Part shown: in pieces, positions 8,570-16,397 of the stretch
Layout of the letters: each line of letters opens with the position of its first letter
How positions within the stretch are numbered: the first letter of the stretch is position 1
Origin: JAVBTR01 sp031556065
GTDB taxonomy: Bacteria > Bacillota > Clostridia > Christensenellales > Aristaeellaceae
DNA length: 64,000 nucleotides
Direction: 5' to 3'
Assembly (NCBI GenBank): GCA_031556065.1
Contig: JAVBTR010000008.1
Location: 1-64,000, forward strand
The notes under the pieces: model-generated
Seen by the model: the letters and a program-made list of their open reading frames with translations, nothing else
Told to the model about the DNA's origin: nothing
The model's database searches: none
Program-made: the position numbers and the translations under genes

Positions 8570-9116
8570 AAGGGAACTGAGAAAAAGCATTCTGGAAAAG
8601 GAGATTCCTTTTGAAAGCCTTGTTCAGGATGGGGAATTGGCGGCCCGGGCTCTGGGGGATTTCCCTCTTTACCAAAATGCAAAAACAGTGGCCTGCTATA
8701 TGCCCATGGAAAATGAACCCCAGGTTCAATGCCTTTGCCAAATGGTTTTAAAGGACGGCAAGAGGCTATTGCTTCCAAGGGTGGTTTCAAAAGCTGAGAT
8801 GGCCTTTTTTGAAGTGGCCTCTCTTGAAAATCTTGAAAAAAGCGTGTATGGTATTTGGGAGCCGAAAAGCTCCCAGCCGGTTTTTCAAGGCAGTGTCGAC
8901 CTAATGGTGATTCCCCTTGTGGCAATAAGCCCAACTGGCACCAGGTTAGGCCATGGAGGCGGCTATTACGATCGGTATTTAGCCCAATTTCCTTGTGCGA
9001 CCATAGGGGTTACAAACAAAAATCGCCTTATTTTGCAACTGCCAAAGGAAAAACACGATATAAGGGTGAATTATTATATCGTAGACGGGGAAATATATCC
9101 CTGCGGTGGTAAATAA
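8562..9116 (+). CDS. 5-formyltetrahydrofolate cyclo-ligase
   Basis: ATP-dependent conversion of 5-formyl-THF to 5,10-methenyl-THF, returning a storage folate to the one-carbon pool; 184 residues. GTRLGHGGGYYDR near residue 128 is the signature, and the N-terminal KRELRKSIL matches the family start. GTG at 8562 overlaps alr by 8 nt; the ribosome site is weak, consistent with coupling to alr translation. Confidence 0.92.
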   Translation: MNKRELRKSILEKEIPFESLVQDGELAARALGDFPLYQNAKTVACYMPMENEPQVQCLCQMVLKDGKRLLLPRVVSKAEMAFFEVASLENLEKSVYGIWEPKSSQPVFQGSVDLMVIPLVAISPTGTRLGHGGGYYDRYLAQFPCATIGVTNKNRLILQLPKEKHDIRVNYYIVDGEIYPCGGK

Positions 9117-9133
9117 TACGTAAGGGGTTTATC

Positions 9134-9934
9134 ATGCGAAAACAGCAGAAAAAGAAGAAAATCACACCTATCAAGAAGCCTTTTTTAGTTGGCCAGCCCA
9201 CCGATGCCACCACGACGAAACGGGCGGTGAGCGTTCTGGGAACAGTTTTAGTGAGCATGTTTATCTATCTGGTGGTAGGGCCTGTGCTGATCAGCGATAA
9301 CGCCATCGTCAGGGTGCTGATCGGCGTGGCTTTTGTGGCTATGTTTACAGGGCTATGCTATTCTAACGGGGTTAACGCGGGCTTTCAGGACGTAACGTTT
9401 TCCGAAATCGCTTACCAGCGCAAAGAAAGCGCCAAGCCCCTGGATGCAGGGGATGAAAAAAAGTGCTACAATAAACTCAAAGGGCTTGTTTCCGGCCTGA
9501 TCGGCGTGGTGCCCTTGTTTTTGCTGGCATTGATTCTGGCGTTTGTGACAACACCTCAGCTTTATACCATAAGCGCCTTGCCAAGCTGGCTTTCCGGCCT
9601 TGAACGTCGAACGGAAATCGGCAATGCTTTGCTTTACTACCACGAGGGCAGCGGTATCGGCGTAATGGACATTATCCGCATTGTGATACGCCTGGCTGTG
9701 ATGCCCTTTGTGACCATGGTTTCCAGCGATAACATTATGGGCGTCCTTTGGGTGGAGCGTTTAAGTCCCATTTTGGTGCTTTTGCCAGCTTTAGGTTATG
9801 CTCTTGGCTATTTGCAGGGCCCTAATGCCCGGGCAAGAGTGCATGGGGATATTGCCGCCAGCGAGCGCAAAAAGAAAAAGCGGGAGAAGAAGCGTCTGGA
9901 GCAAAAGCGCAAAGGCCCGGAGCAACTGGTGTAA
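9134..9934 (+). CDS. Uncharacterised membrane protein with lysine-rich termini
   Basis: Unrecognised protein of 266 residues. It starts with a basic tail (RKQQKKKK), has about five hydrophobic segments (near 35-55, 60-78, 115-138, 175-195, 208-225) and ends with a very basic run (KKKKREKKRLEQKRK). No catalytic motif is visible. The basic ends are presumably cytosolic and might touch nucleic acid or lipid head groups, which is a guess. It lies between a folate gene and rsmD, with 17-nt and 2-nt gaps, so it is probably co-transcribed. Confidence 0.7.
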   Translation: MRKQQKKKKITPIKKPFLVGQPTDATTTKRAVSVLGTVLVSMFIYLVVGPVLISDNAIVRVLIGVAFVAMFTGLCYSNGVNAGFQDVTFSEIAYQRKESAKPLDAGDEKKCYNKLKGLVSGLIGVVPLFLLALILAFVTTPQLYTISALPSWLSGLERRTEIGNALLYYHEGSGIGVMDIIRIVIRLAVMPFVTMVSSDNIMGVLWVERLSPILVLLPALGYALGYLQGPNARARVHGDIAASERKKKKREKKRLEQKRKGPEQLV

Positions 9935-9936
9935 GT

Positions 9937-10485
9937 ATGCGAATCATAGCTGGCAGCGCCCGTTCCCGCACCATTTTAACCCCGGAAGGCCGGGATACAC
10001 GCCCCACCTTGGATAGGGTGAGGGAATCCTTGTTTAATATTTTGCAGCCGTATACCTTGGGAGCCAAGGTGCTGGATCTGTTTGCGGGCAGCGGCGCTCT
10101 TTCCTTGGAAGCGCTGAGCCGGGGGGCGGATTTTGCCCTGCTGGTGGACGCGGCCAGGGACGCGAACCGCATTGAAAATCAGAATGTGCAGGCTTTAGGG
10201 TTTCAAAGCAAGAGCGAAGTGGTTTTAATGGATTGGCAGCAGGCCATCATTAAGAAAGCGCCTCAGTACGCCCCCTTTGATCTGGTTTTTTTAGACCCGC
10301 CTTATAAAATGGTGGATTTGGTTCAAGTGGGGGAAGCGCTTTTGCCCCTTTTGCACCAGGGGTCTGTGGTGGTTATCGAGCACGATGAAAAGACTGAGCC
10401 ACTTTTTCATGAACGCTACGAACTAAGGGACAAGCGCCGCTATGGCAAGGCCGGGATATTGTTTTACCGGCTGAAGGAGGAATAA
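9937..10485 (+). CDS. rsmD: 16S rRNA (guanine-966-N2) methyltransferase
   Basis: SAM-dependent rRNA methyltransferase, 182 residues. RIIAGSARSR at the start, TRPTLDRVRESLFNIL near residue 22, LDLFAGSGALSLEAL (SAM loop) near 46, and FLDPPYK (the catalytic DPPY) near 112. The rsmD-coaD order is common in Bacillota and supports the call. The ATG lies 2 nt after the previous stop. Confidence 0.95.
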   Translation: MRIIAGSARSRTILTPEGRDTRPTLDRVRESLFNILQPYTLGAKVLDLFAGSGALSLEALSRGADFALLVDAARDANRIENQNVQALGFQSKSEVVLMDWQQAIIKKAPQYAPFDLVFLDPPYKMVDLVQVGEALLPLLHQGSVVVIEHDEKTEPLFHERYELRDKRRYGKAGILFYRLKEE

Positions 10486-10487
10486 CC

Positions 10488-10985
10488 TTGGCAGATAAGA
10501 CATGCGTCTATCCTGGCAGCTTTGATCCCATTACCAAAGGGCATTTGGATATGGTTCAAAGAGCTGCGGCCATATTCGATCATGTAATCGTGGCGGTGCT
10601 TCGAAACGAGAACAAATCCGGAATGTTTTCTTATGAACAGCGCAAATCAATGATTGAAAAATCCATTGAGGGAATGGACAATGTTACCGTAGAGACCTTT
10701 GATGGTCTTTTGGTGGAGTTTATGGCGCTAAAGAGCGCCAAGATCATCCTTCGGGGGCTTCGGGGGCCGGATGAGTTTCTTTCCGAGGTCCGCATGGCGC
10801 AATTGAATAAGATGATGGACCCCGCTATTGAAACCGTGTTTTTACCCGCCAGTGAACAGATGAGCTATATCAGTTCTTCCGCGGCTAAAGAAATCGCCGC
10901 TTTTGGCGGAAACGTGCAACCCATGCTGCCTCCCCCTGCTTTTGAGGCTATTGAAGCAGCATATGAAAATAAGCGCAAACAGTAG
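10488..10985 (+). CDS. coaD: Phosphopantetheine adenylyltransferase
   Basis: Fourth step of coenzyme A synthesis (4'-phosphopantetheine plus ATP to dephospho-CoA); 165 residues. YPGSFDPITKGHLD at the N-terminus is the nucleotidyltransferase motif, and YISSSAAKEIAAFGG near residue 125 is the ISSS block. The start is TTG at 10488, chosen because a perfect AAGGAGG (10474-10480) sits 7 nt before it and no other start fits. Confidence 0.95.
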   Translation: MADKTCVYPGSFDPITKGHLDMVQRAAAIFDHVIVAVLRNENKSGMFSYEQRKSMIEKSIEGMDNVTVETFDGLLVEFMALKSAKIILRGLRGPDEFLSEVRMAQLNKMMDPAIETVFLPASEQMSYISSSAAKEIAAFGGNVQPMLPPPAFEAIEAAYENKRKQ

Positions 10986-10997
10986 GAGGAAATTGAC

Positions 10998-11654
10998 ATG
11001 GCCAGAAGTCGAAGTGGAGATAGTTTTGATACATTGCTGGATGATATCCGCCTGCGGTTAAACAGCAGCAAGAAATCCCTGGTGCCCGGCGGGGGGTATG
11101 TGGTGGACCGGGATGCTTTGATTAACCTGCTAAACCGGGCCGTTTCGGCTCTGCCGGAAGAAATTGAACAGGCCAACCGGGTCATCAGCCAGCAGAAAAC
11201 CGTTTTGATGAACGCGGAAAAAGAGTACCAAGAAAAAGTCCAATCCGCCAAGGAGGATGCCCAAAAGGTTCAGCAGGAGGCGGACGCTTATTCAAAGCGG
11301 GCCAGGGCGGAGGCGCAGGCGCAGGCAGAAAGCTATTACCAGCAAAAGGTTTCGGAAGGGGATACCTACTACATGCAGGCCCAGGCCCAGGCCAATCAGC
11401 TGATCGAACAGGCTAATATCCACGCGGCCCAATTGGTTTCGGAGGACGAGATTATGGAACGGGCCAAGATTGAAGCCCAGGAGCTTCGGGATCGGGTCTA
11501 CGATGAAATGGACGAGCTCCGTGCCAATACCTTCCAATACCTAGACCAAATGATGGCCCAGATGGACGATGCTTTTGGCCAGCGGCAGGTGGATATTAGA
11601 CGTTTGCGCCAAAACCTGAATGTCCGCAGCCAAGAAATGATGGATGGCTACTAA
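10998..11654 (+). CDS. Coiled-coil protein, DivIVA/H-ATPase-subunit-like
   Basis: Protein of 218 residues with a short ordered N-terminus (about 1-60) followed by a long Ala/Gln/Glu-rich coiled coil (about 60-165) and a charged tail. No signal peptide or catalytic motif. Proteins like this beside coaD in Clostridia are often labelled ATPase subunit or DivIVA-like on coiled-coil similarity alone, which is weak. A scaffolding role in division or wall synthesis is possible. AGGAGG lies before the ATG; last gene of the run that starts near 7038. Confidence 0.6.
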   Translation: MARSRSGDSFDTLLDDIRLRLNSSKKSLVPGGGYVVDRDALINLLNRAVSALPEEIEQANRVISQQKTVLMNAEKEYQEKVQSAKEDAQKVQQEADAYSKRARAEAQAQAESYYQQKVSEGDTYYMQAQAQANQLIEQANIHAAQLVSEDEIMERAKIEAQELRDRVYDEMDELRANTFQYLDQMMAQMDDAFGQRQVDIRRLRQNLNVRSQEMMDGY

Positions 11655-11686
11655 TTCTTATTTATTTCATGTTTAATTCAAACTTA

Positions 11687-11784
11687 ATTCATAAACATGC
11701 TTTAAAATTGAAAATGTCAACAGGGGGGCAAGCCACCGGCTTCCCAAGCGACAATCTCCTTTTTCCTTGGCATTGTTTATGAAT
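11687..11784 (+). other. Structured intergenic segment, possible small RNA or leader
   Basis: A 14-nt arm (11687-11700) pairs with 11770-11784 with one bulge, enclosing about 69 nt that contain a second hairpin (GGG-c-AAGCC, loop ACC, GGCTTCCC, about 11725-11750). No ORF. It is followed at 11803 by a strong terminator. The layout (closing stem, internal bubble, apical hairpin, terminator) is that of a small RNA, but I could not match it to 6S, SRP RNA, tmRNA or a known riboswitch. Confidence 0.35.
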
Positions 11785-11802
11785 GCCAACTCCCTATCCT
11801 CC

Positions 11803-11877
11803 ATACGAGCGAAGACCGCTTAAGAAGTCAGCAGAAGGCTTCTTAGCGGTCTTTGTTCGTATTTGGCAGTTTTTTTA
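11803..11877 (+). terminator. Long terminator hairpin
   Basis: Outer arms 11803-11808/11857-11862 and an inner 13-bp stem 11814-11827/11839-11851 (one bulge), followed by TTTTTTT at 11871-11876. It ends transcripts from the coaD operon or from the structured segment just upstream. Confidence 0.75.
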
Positions 11878-11941
11878 GAGGTTATTCTGGAGTATTAAAG
11901 CCACAATACCATCTGAAAAAACAATTGACCGGGGTGAAAGC

Positions 11942-12961
11942 ATGGTAAAAATGACCAGGGCCAAATGGGCCAACACGGCTATTGCGATAACAGGGCTGTG
12001 CGTTTTAGCCATCGTCATACAGGGTGCAGCTTTGGATGAAAACAGCGGACTGGATAAAGCCATTCCAATTCAAACCACAACCATATCCCGTGGGAATTTT
12101 GAAACCCTGGTGAATCTGGAAGGTACAGTTGGCTATTTAAGCCAGGTTCCCTGTATGATTCCCTTAACCGGGCAGGTGGAACAGGTTTATGTTGCCCAAG
12201 GGGATACGGTTTTAAAAAACACCCCTTTGTTTCGTTTGAATTGCGATACAGAAACCGCCTTGCTTGAAAAGGCGTATCAGCAAAAGGCGCAGAAAGCGGC
12301 GCCGGAGCTTAAGGGCGAGAGCCAATTGGCCTGGGCCGCTTATACAGAAAAAGAAGACGGCCTGCTGGACGAAAAGATTGCGGAGCTTGAACAGGCCATT
12401 GCCCTTAAAACCATTCGTGCTGCCAACGATGGCCAGGTAACGGATTTGGCAGCCTATGAGGGCAGCTATTTAACGGTAGGCTCCATTGGGGCGGTGGTAT
12501 GTGGCAAGGAGAGGGCTGTATCGATTCTGGCGGTGCAAAAGGATGCGGCCAGAATTAAAAAAGGAATGAAAGTCCGCCTCTATGAAGGGGAAAGCCTGGT
12601 GGGCAGCGGCCTGGTCACAGGGGTGGGAACACTGATGGCAGATCAAACCACAGGGCTTATGGCTGCCAAAGTGACCGTGGCCGTTCAAGGAGACACGGAG
12701 CTGCCTGTAGGGGCTAAGGTGAAGGCACAGGTGGTGCTGTTTGCCAAGGAAGATGTGCTGGTGGTGCCGGGGGATTCGGTGGATGGAGAAAACCAGCTTT
12801 GGCAGGTATATGAAAACCGTGTTTTTCCTTTGGCGCAAAGCGTGCTGCAATTAAATGAAGCGCAGGCCTGGGTGGAAAACGGTTTGGAGGGTATGGCCAT
12901 CGCGCTTTTGCCATCGGGTAATTTCAAAGCAGGGCAAAAGGTGAAGGAAGTGGGCAAGTGA
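11942..12961 (+). CDS. MacA/HlyD-like membrane fusion (adaptor) protein
   Basis: Adaptor subunit of an ABC-type efflux or export system, 339 residues. One N-terminal membrane segment (about 9-30), then a barrel-sandwich half (LTGQVEQVYVAQGDTV near residue 73), a short coiled hairpin (about 100-155), the second lipoyl half (IRAANDGQVTDLAAYEGSYL near 160) and a beta-barrel with VVPGDSV near 277. Coupled to the permease by a GTGA overlap. No ATPase gene is adjacent. Substrate unknown. Confidence 0.8.
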   Translation: MVKMTRAKWANTAIAITGLCVLAIVIQGAALDENSGLDKAIPIQTTTISRGNFETLVNLEGTVGYLSQVPCMIPLTGQVEQVYVAQGDTVLKNTPLFRLNCDTETALLEKAYQQKAQKAAPELKGESQLAWAAYTEKEDGLLDEKIAELEQAIALKTIRAANDGQVTDLAAYEGSYLTVGSIGAVVCGKERAVSILAVQKDAARIKKGMKVRLYEGESLVGSGLVTGVGTLMADQTTGLMAAKVTVAVQGDTELPVGAKVKAQVVLFAKEDVLVVPGDSVDGENQLWQVYENRVFPLAQSVLQLNEAQAWVENGLEGMAIALLPSGNFKAGQKVKEVGK

Positions 12962-14100
12962 CTATCAAAGACGCGTTTTCCCTGGCGTCGCTGAACATTT
13001 TTAAAAACCCCCTTCGCTCGATTCTAACCGTATTGGGGCTTGCCATTGGGGTGGGGGCCATTGTAACGGTGCTGACCTTGTCCAAAGCGGGGGAGGCCAG
13101 GGTGGAAACAGAGATTGCCCGGATGGGGGTTAATAAGATATGGATCACCAATGCCTTTGGCTCCAGGCGTCAGTTGCAGCCAGGGGACGGGGAAACAATC
13201 AGTGCCGCCACACAATTAAACGCCTGTGAACGGGTTTATCAAACAGCCGTGGCCGCCGCCGGCGATGAGGCCGCGTTGGCTGTTGTGACAGGCTGCGATG
13301 AAAACATGCCCAAGGTCCATCAGGTGGTGATGAAAGAAGGCAGGTTTTTGTCTTCTAATGACGAAAAGAATATGAGAGATGTGGCTGTGTTGGATGAAAG
13401 CATGGCAGCGGCTTTGGGGCTTAATGACCCGGTTGGCCAAAGCGTTTCTATTCTGGGGCGCTATTATACCGTCATCGGCCTTATGGCTAACCAGGCTGCC
13501 CAGGCCGTGCAGGCCCAGGGCGGTATATACATTCCTTTGAGCGTCTTTCGCGCCTGCATAGGGGAACGAACGGATGAAATATCCCTAAGCGTTTCCAAAA
13601 GGGATCAAGCCCAGGCCACCGCAGCCATGGCATTAAGCGTTCTGCCAAAGCAAGGGGATTACGAAGCCATTACACTCCAGGAGGAGATCGAAGCAGCCCG
13701 AGCTGTTATTAGCATTTTTGTATCGGTTTTGGCGGCGGTGGCGGCCATTTGCATGCTGGTAGGCGGTATTGGGGTTATGAACATCCTACTGGTTTCTGTT
13801 AATGAAAGACGGCGGGAAATCGGGGTCATCAAAGCCATTGGGGGAACAGATTCACAGGTAATGTGGCTCTTTTTGGTGGAGGCGGCATCTTACGCGCTTT
13901 TAGGCGCCATGATCGGTATTCTTTCCGGCCAGGGAATGATCGGGCTTGCGAAAAACTTCATCGGGATGGAGGCAACCCTTGAATTTTCAACGGCGCTGCT
14001 CACCGCTATCGCCGCCGTGGGCATCGGCTTATTCTTCGGCGCGGCCCCCGCTTGGAAGGCGTCCAAATTGCTGCCAGTGGCAGCGCTTAAGCAAGATTAG
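12958..14100 (+). CDS. MacB-type (FtsX family) ABC permease without ATPase domain
   Basis: Permease of 380 residues: N-terminal membrane helix (NPLRSILTVLGLAIGVGAIV near residue 20), a large extracellular MacB periplasmic-type domain (about 45-255), then three C-terminal helices with the ERRREIGVIKAIGG coupling segment near residue 285. In Gram-positives the ATPase is normally a separate adjacent gene, but here the next gene encodes a sugar-type ATPase with its own promoter. The system must borrow an ATPase from elsewhere or be broken. GTG start at 12958. Confidence 0.85.
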   Translation: MTIKDAFSLASLNIFKNPLRSILTVLGLAIGVGAIVTVLTLSKAGEARVETEIARMGVNKIWITNAFGSRRQLQPGDGETISAATQLNACERVYQTAVAAAGDEAALAVVTGCDENMPKVHQVVMKEGRFLSSNDEKNMRDVAVLDESMAAALGLNDPVGQSVSILGRYYTVIGLMANQAAQAVQAQGGIYIPLSVFRACIGERTDEISLSVSKRDQAQATAAMALSVLPKQGDYEAITLQEEIEAARAVISIFVSVLAAVAAICMLVGGIGVMNILLVSVNERRREIGVIKAIGGTDSQVMWLFLVEAASYALLGAMIGILSGQGMIGLAKNFIGMEATLEFSTALLTAIAAVGIGLFFGAAPAWKASKLLPVAALKQD

Positions 14101-14207
14101 TAAAAATGACCCTATCAATTTGGACGGTTTTTGACCGCCGTGTACATCGTGAACAAACTGAAAGATTAAAGTTTGTTAAATTGACCAATTCCATTTTGGT
14201 GGGTTTA

Positions 14208-14217
14208 TGGCTATAAT
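14208..14217 (+). promoter_or_regulatory. Probable -10 element of the MsmX-type gene
   Basis: TATAAT at 14212-14217, with TG four bases upstream and no convincing -35. The preceding 14101-14205 stretch holds two small hairpins (near 14122-14138, and 14151-14158/14171-14178) and no ORF. Confidence 0.5.
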
Positions 14218-14290
14218 GAACATATCAAATGTGCGCTGGGGTAAAAGTGTGTATAGCCCCGTACACCTTATTTAAAGGAGGAAGATCGAT

Positions 14291-15412
14291 ATGTCCAGTG
14301 TAACCCTAAACCATATCTACAAAATCTACGCAGGTGGCGTGACCGCTGTAAGTGATTTTTGCTTGGACATCGAAGACAAAGAATTTATCGTGTTAGTTGG
14401 CCCTTCCGGCTGCGGTAAATCCACCACCCTGCGCATGGTTGCAGGTCTGGAAGAAATTTCCGAAGGCGAACTGTACATCGGCGAAAAGCTGGTGAACGAC
14501 GTTGCTCCTAAGGATCGCGACATCGCCATGGTGTTCCAGAACTACGCTCTGTATCCTCACATGACTGTTTACGATAACATGGCTTTCGGCCTGAAGCTGC
14601 GCAAAACCCCTAAGGACGAAATTAAACGCCGGGTGGAAGAAGCTGCTCGCATCCTGGACATCAGCCACCTATTAAACCGTAAGCCCAAGGCTCTGTCCGG
14701 CGGCCAGCGCCAGCGTGTTGCTCTTGGCCGCGCTATCGTGCGTGAACCTAAGGTCTTCCTCATGGACGAACCGCTTTCCAACTTGGACGCTAAGCTCCGT
14801 GTTGCCATGCGTACCGAAATTACCAAGCTGCATCAGCGCTTGCAGACCACCTTCATCTACGTTACTCACGACCAGACCGAAGCCATGACCATGGGTTCCC
14901 GTATCGTGGTTATGAAGGACGGTTTCGTGCAGCAGGTAGATACCCCCCAGAACCTCTACGATTATCCCGTGAACCAGTTCGTAGCAGGCTTCATCGGCAG
15001 CCCCCAGATGAACTTCTTCAACGTTGCCCTTTCCAAGGAAGGCAAAGACGTTGTGGCTTCCTTTGGCCAGAACAAAATCGTTGTTCCCGCTGGCAAGATT
15101 GCTAAGTTCACCGACGAATCCTATATTGGCAAAGAAGTCGTGCTGGGTATCCGTCCCGAAAACATTCATGATGGCGAAGCCGTGTTGAGCACCTATGCTG
15201 ATGCTGCCATCGACGTAAATGTAGAAGTAACCGAGCTCATGGGCGCTGAAACCTATCTGTACATGCGGACAACCGGTAAGGATGAGAACATCATCGCCCG
15301 CGTTGATCCCCGCTCCTCCAGCCGCGCTGGTAGCCAGATCAAGGTTGCGTTCGATGTGAACCACCTCCACTTCTTCGATAAGGAAACCGAGAAGAGCATT
15401 CTGAACCGCTAA
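14291..15412 (+). CDS. msmX: Multi-sugar ABC transporter ATPase (MsmX/UgpC type)
   Basis: CUT1-class ATPase of 373 residues. Walker A GPSGCGKST near residue 38, Q-loop MVFQNYALYPHM near 80, signature LSGGQRQR near 135, Walker B VFLMDEPLSNLDAKLR near 155, H-loop YVTHDQTEAM near 190, then the C-terminal MalK-type regulatory OB/TOBE region with GIRPENI near 288. It stands alone with its own promoter and AAAGGAGG site, as expected for a shared energising subunit serving several sugar permeases. The ATPase-less permeases at 63046-64000 are likely clients (inference). Confidence 0.9.
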   Translation: MSSVTLNHIYKIYAGGVTAVSDFCLDIEDKEFIVLVGPSGCGKSTTLRMVAGLEEISEGELYIGEKLVNDVAPKDRDIAMVFQNYALYPHMTVYDNMAFGLKLRKTPKDEIKRRVEEAARILDISHLLNRKPKALSGGQRQRVALGRAIVREPKVFLMDEPLSNLDAKLRVAMRTEITKLHQRLQTTFIYVTHDQTEAMTMGSRIVVMKDGFVQQVDTPQNLYDYPVNQFVAGFIGSPQMNFFNVALSKEGKDVVASFGQNKIVVPAGKIAKFTDESYIGKEVVLGIRPENIHDGEAVLSTYADAAIDVNVEVTELMGAETYLYMRTTGKDENIIARVDPRSSSRAGSQIKVAFDVNHLHFFDKETEKSILNR

Positions 15413-15425
15413 GTTTATGTTGCTG

Positions 15426-15535
15426 AAAAGGGTTCCTCTGTAGGTTAAACCTTTGGTCACCCACATCGAAAACCCTTTTGAGTCACATGGGAATTAGTAT
15501 AAAAAATCCCGAAGGCATTGCCTTTGGGATTTTTA
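15426..15535 (+). terminator. Hairpin pair ending the msmX-type transcript
   Basis: First an inverted repeat AAAAGGGTT (15426-15434) with AACCCTTTT (15471-15479), enclosing a small AGGTT/AACCT stem. Then a classic intrinsic terminator at 15501-15535: A-tract, ATCCC.AAGGC, loop, GCCTT.GGGAT, T-tract. The rest of the gap to 15734 holds only the promoter elements listed next. Confidence 0.8.
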
Positions 15536-15568
15536 TGTTCTTCTGCCTATGCTGATTATTGGACGACG

Positions 15569-15708
15569 TGATATAATATGAGGGGCAACGGTCAAATAGT
15601 CAACGGATAAATAAGTGGCATTATAGGAAGGAAAAGCGGTAAGTTAGGCTGTTTGGGGGGAGAACAGGCATTGTATGCCTTGCGGTTACATATAGAATTT
15701 GGTATGAT
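15569..15708 (+). promoter_or_regulatory. Two candidate promoters for the amino-acid ABC operon
   Basis: P1: TG-A-TATAAT (15569-15577), extended -10 without a clear -35. P2: TTGCGG (15680-15685), 17-nt spacer, TATGAT (15703-15708), 27 nt before the permease ATG. AAGGGGGGC is the ribosome site. No other structure recognised between 15536 and 15734. Confidence 0.55.
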
Positions 15709-15734
15709 GGGGTAACAAGTAAGGGGGGCAGGTT

Positions 15735-16397
15735 ATGTTCGACCAATTTTATAATATGATCATAAAGGATGGGGCGTATATCACAATTTTCAAAGGCCTT
15801 AAAACCACGCTGGTGATCTCGGTCTTTGGTTTGTTTTTCGCTACCATGGTAGGGGCGGTTTTATGTGCCATGTCCCGTTCGCGCAGCCGCATGGTGAGGG
15901 GAATCGAACGGCTTTATACAGTGGTTATGCGGGGCACGCCGGTATTGATGATTTTAATGCTCTTATTTTACGTGATTTTTGCCAAGAGCCGGATGGATGC
16001 TTCTATTGTGGCTGTTATCGGATTTTCTTTGAACACAGGGGCCCATATTGGGGAAATTATGAAATCGGCCATGAATGCGGTAGATCAGGGCCAGGTGAAC
16101 GCCGCGCGGACCCTGGGCTTTTCCGCGGTGGGAGCGTTTTTTAATGTAACATTGCCCCAGGCAGTCATCTTCGCCCGGCCGGTTTACCAAAACGCTATTA
16201 TCAACCTGGTGCAGTGGACAAGCGTGGTGGGCTACATCACCATTGCAGATCTGACCCGGGTGGTTAACAACCTGGGTGCCCGCCATGCCAAGCCCTTCTT
16301 TGCCATGTTCGTGGGCATCGTGCTGTATTTGGCTATTGCAGCGGTGATCAACGGTATATTTAGATTAACCGAAAACAAAAGGAGGCCGGTGCAATGA
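15735..16397 (+). CDS. Polar amino-acid ABC transporter permease
   Basis: HisM/GlnP-family permease, 220 residues, about five membrane helices. FKGLKTTLVISVFG near the N-terminus and the EAA-like loop SAMNAVDQGQVNAARTLGFS near residue 112 are typical. It forms the channel for the ATPase encoded immediately downstream (ATGA overlap at 16394). Substrate not readable from sequence; the binding protein at 17480 belongs to the amino-acid-binding SBP_bac_3 family. Confidence 0.9.
   Translation: MFDQFYNMIIKDGAYITIFKGLKTTLVISVFGLFFATMVGAVLCAMSRSRSRMVRGIERLYTVVMRGTPVLMILMLLFYVIFAKSRMDASIVAVIGFSLNTGAHIGEIMKSAMNAVDQGQVNAARTLGFSAVGAFFNVTLPQAVIFARPVYQNAIINLVQWTSVVGYITIADLTRVVNNLGARHAKPFFAMFVGIVLYLAIAAVINGIFRLTENKRRPVQ

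Noticed and set aside
11687..11784. 6S RNA or SRP RNA
   Set aside because: The segment is too short for 6S and lacks the GGAAG-type loop of SRP RNA; left as an unassigned structured region.
14181..14217. TTGACC with TATAAT as a promoter for the msmX-type gene
   Set aside because: The spacer is 25 nt, too long for a normal -35/-10 pair; only the -10 was kept.
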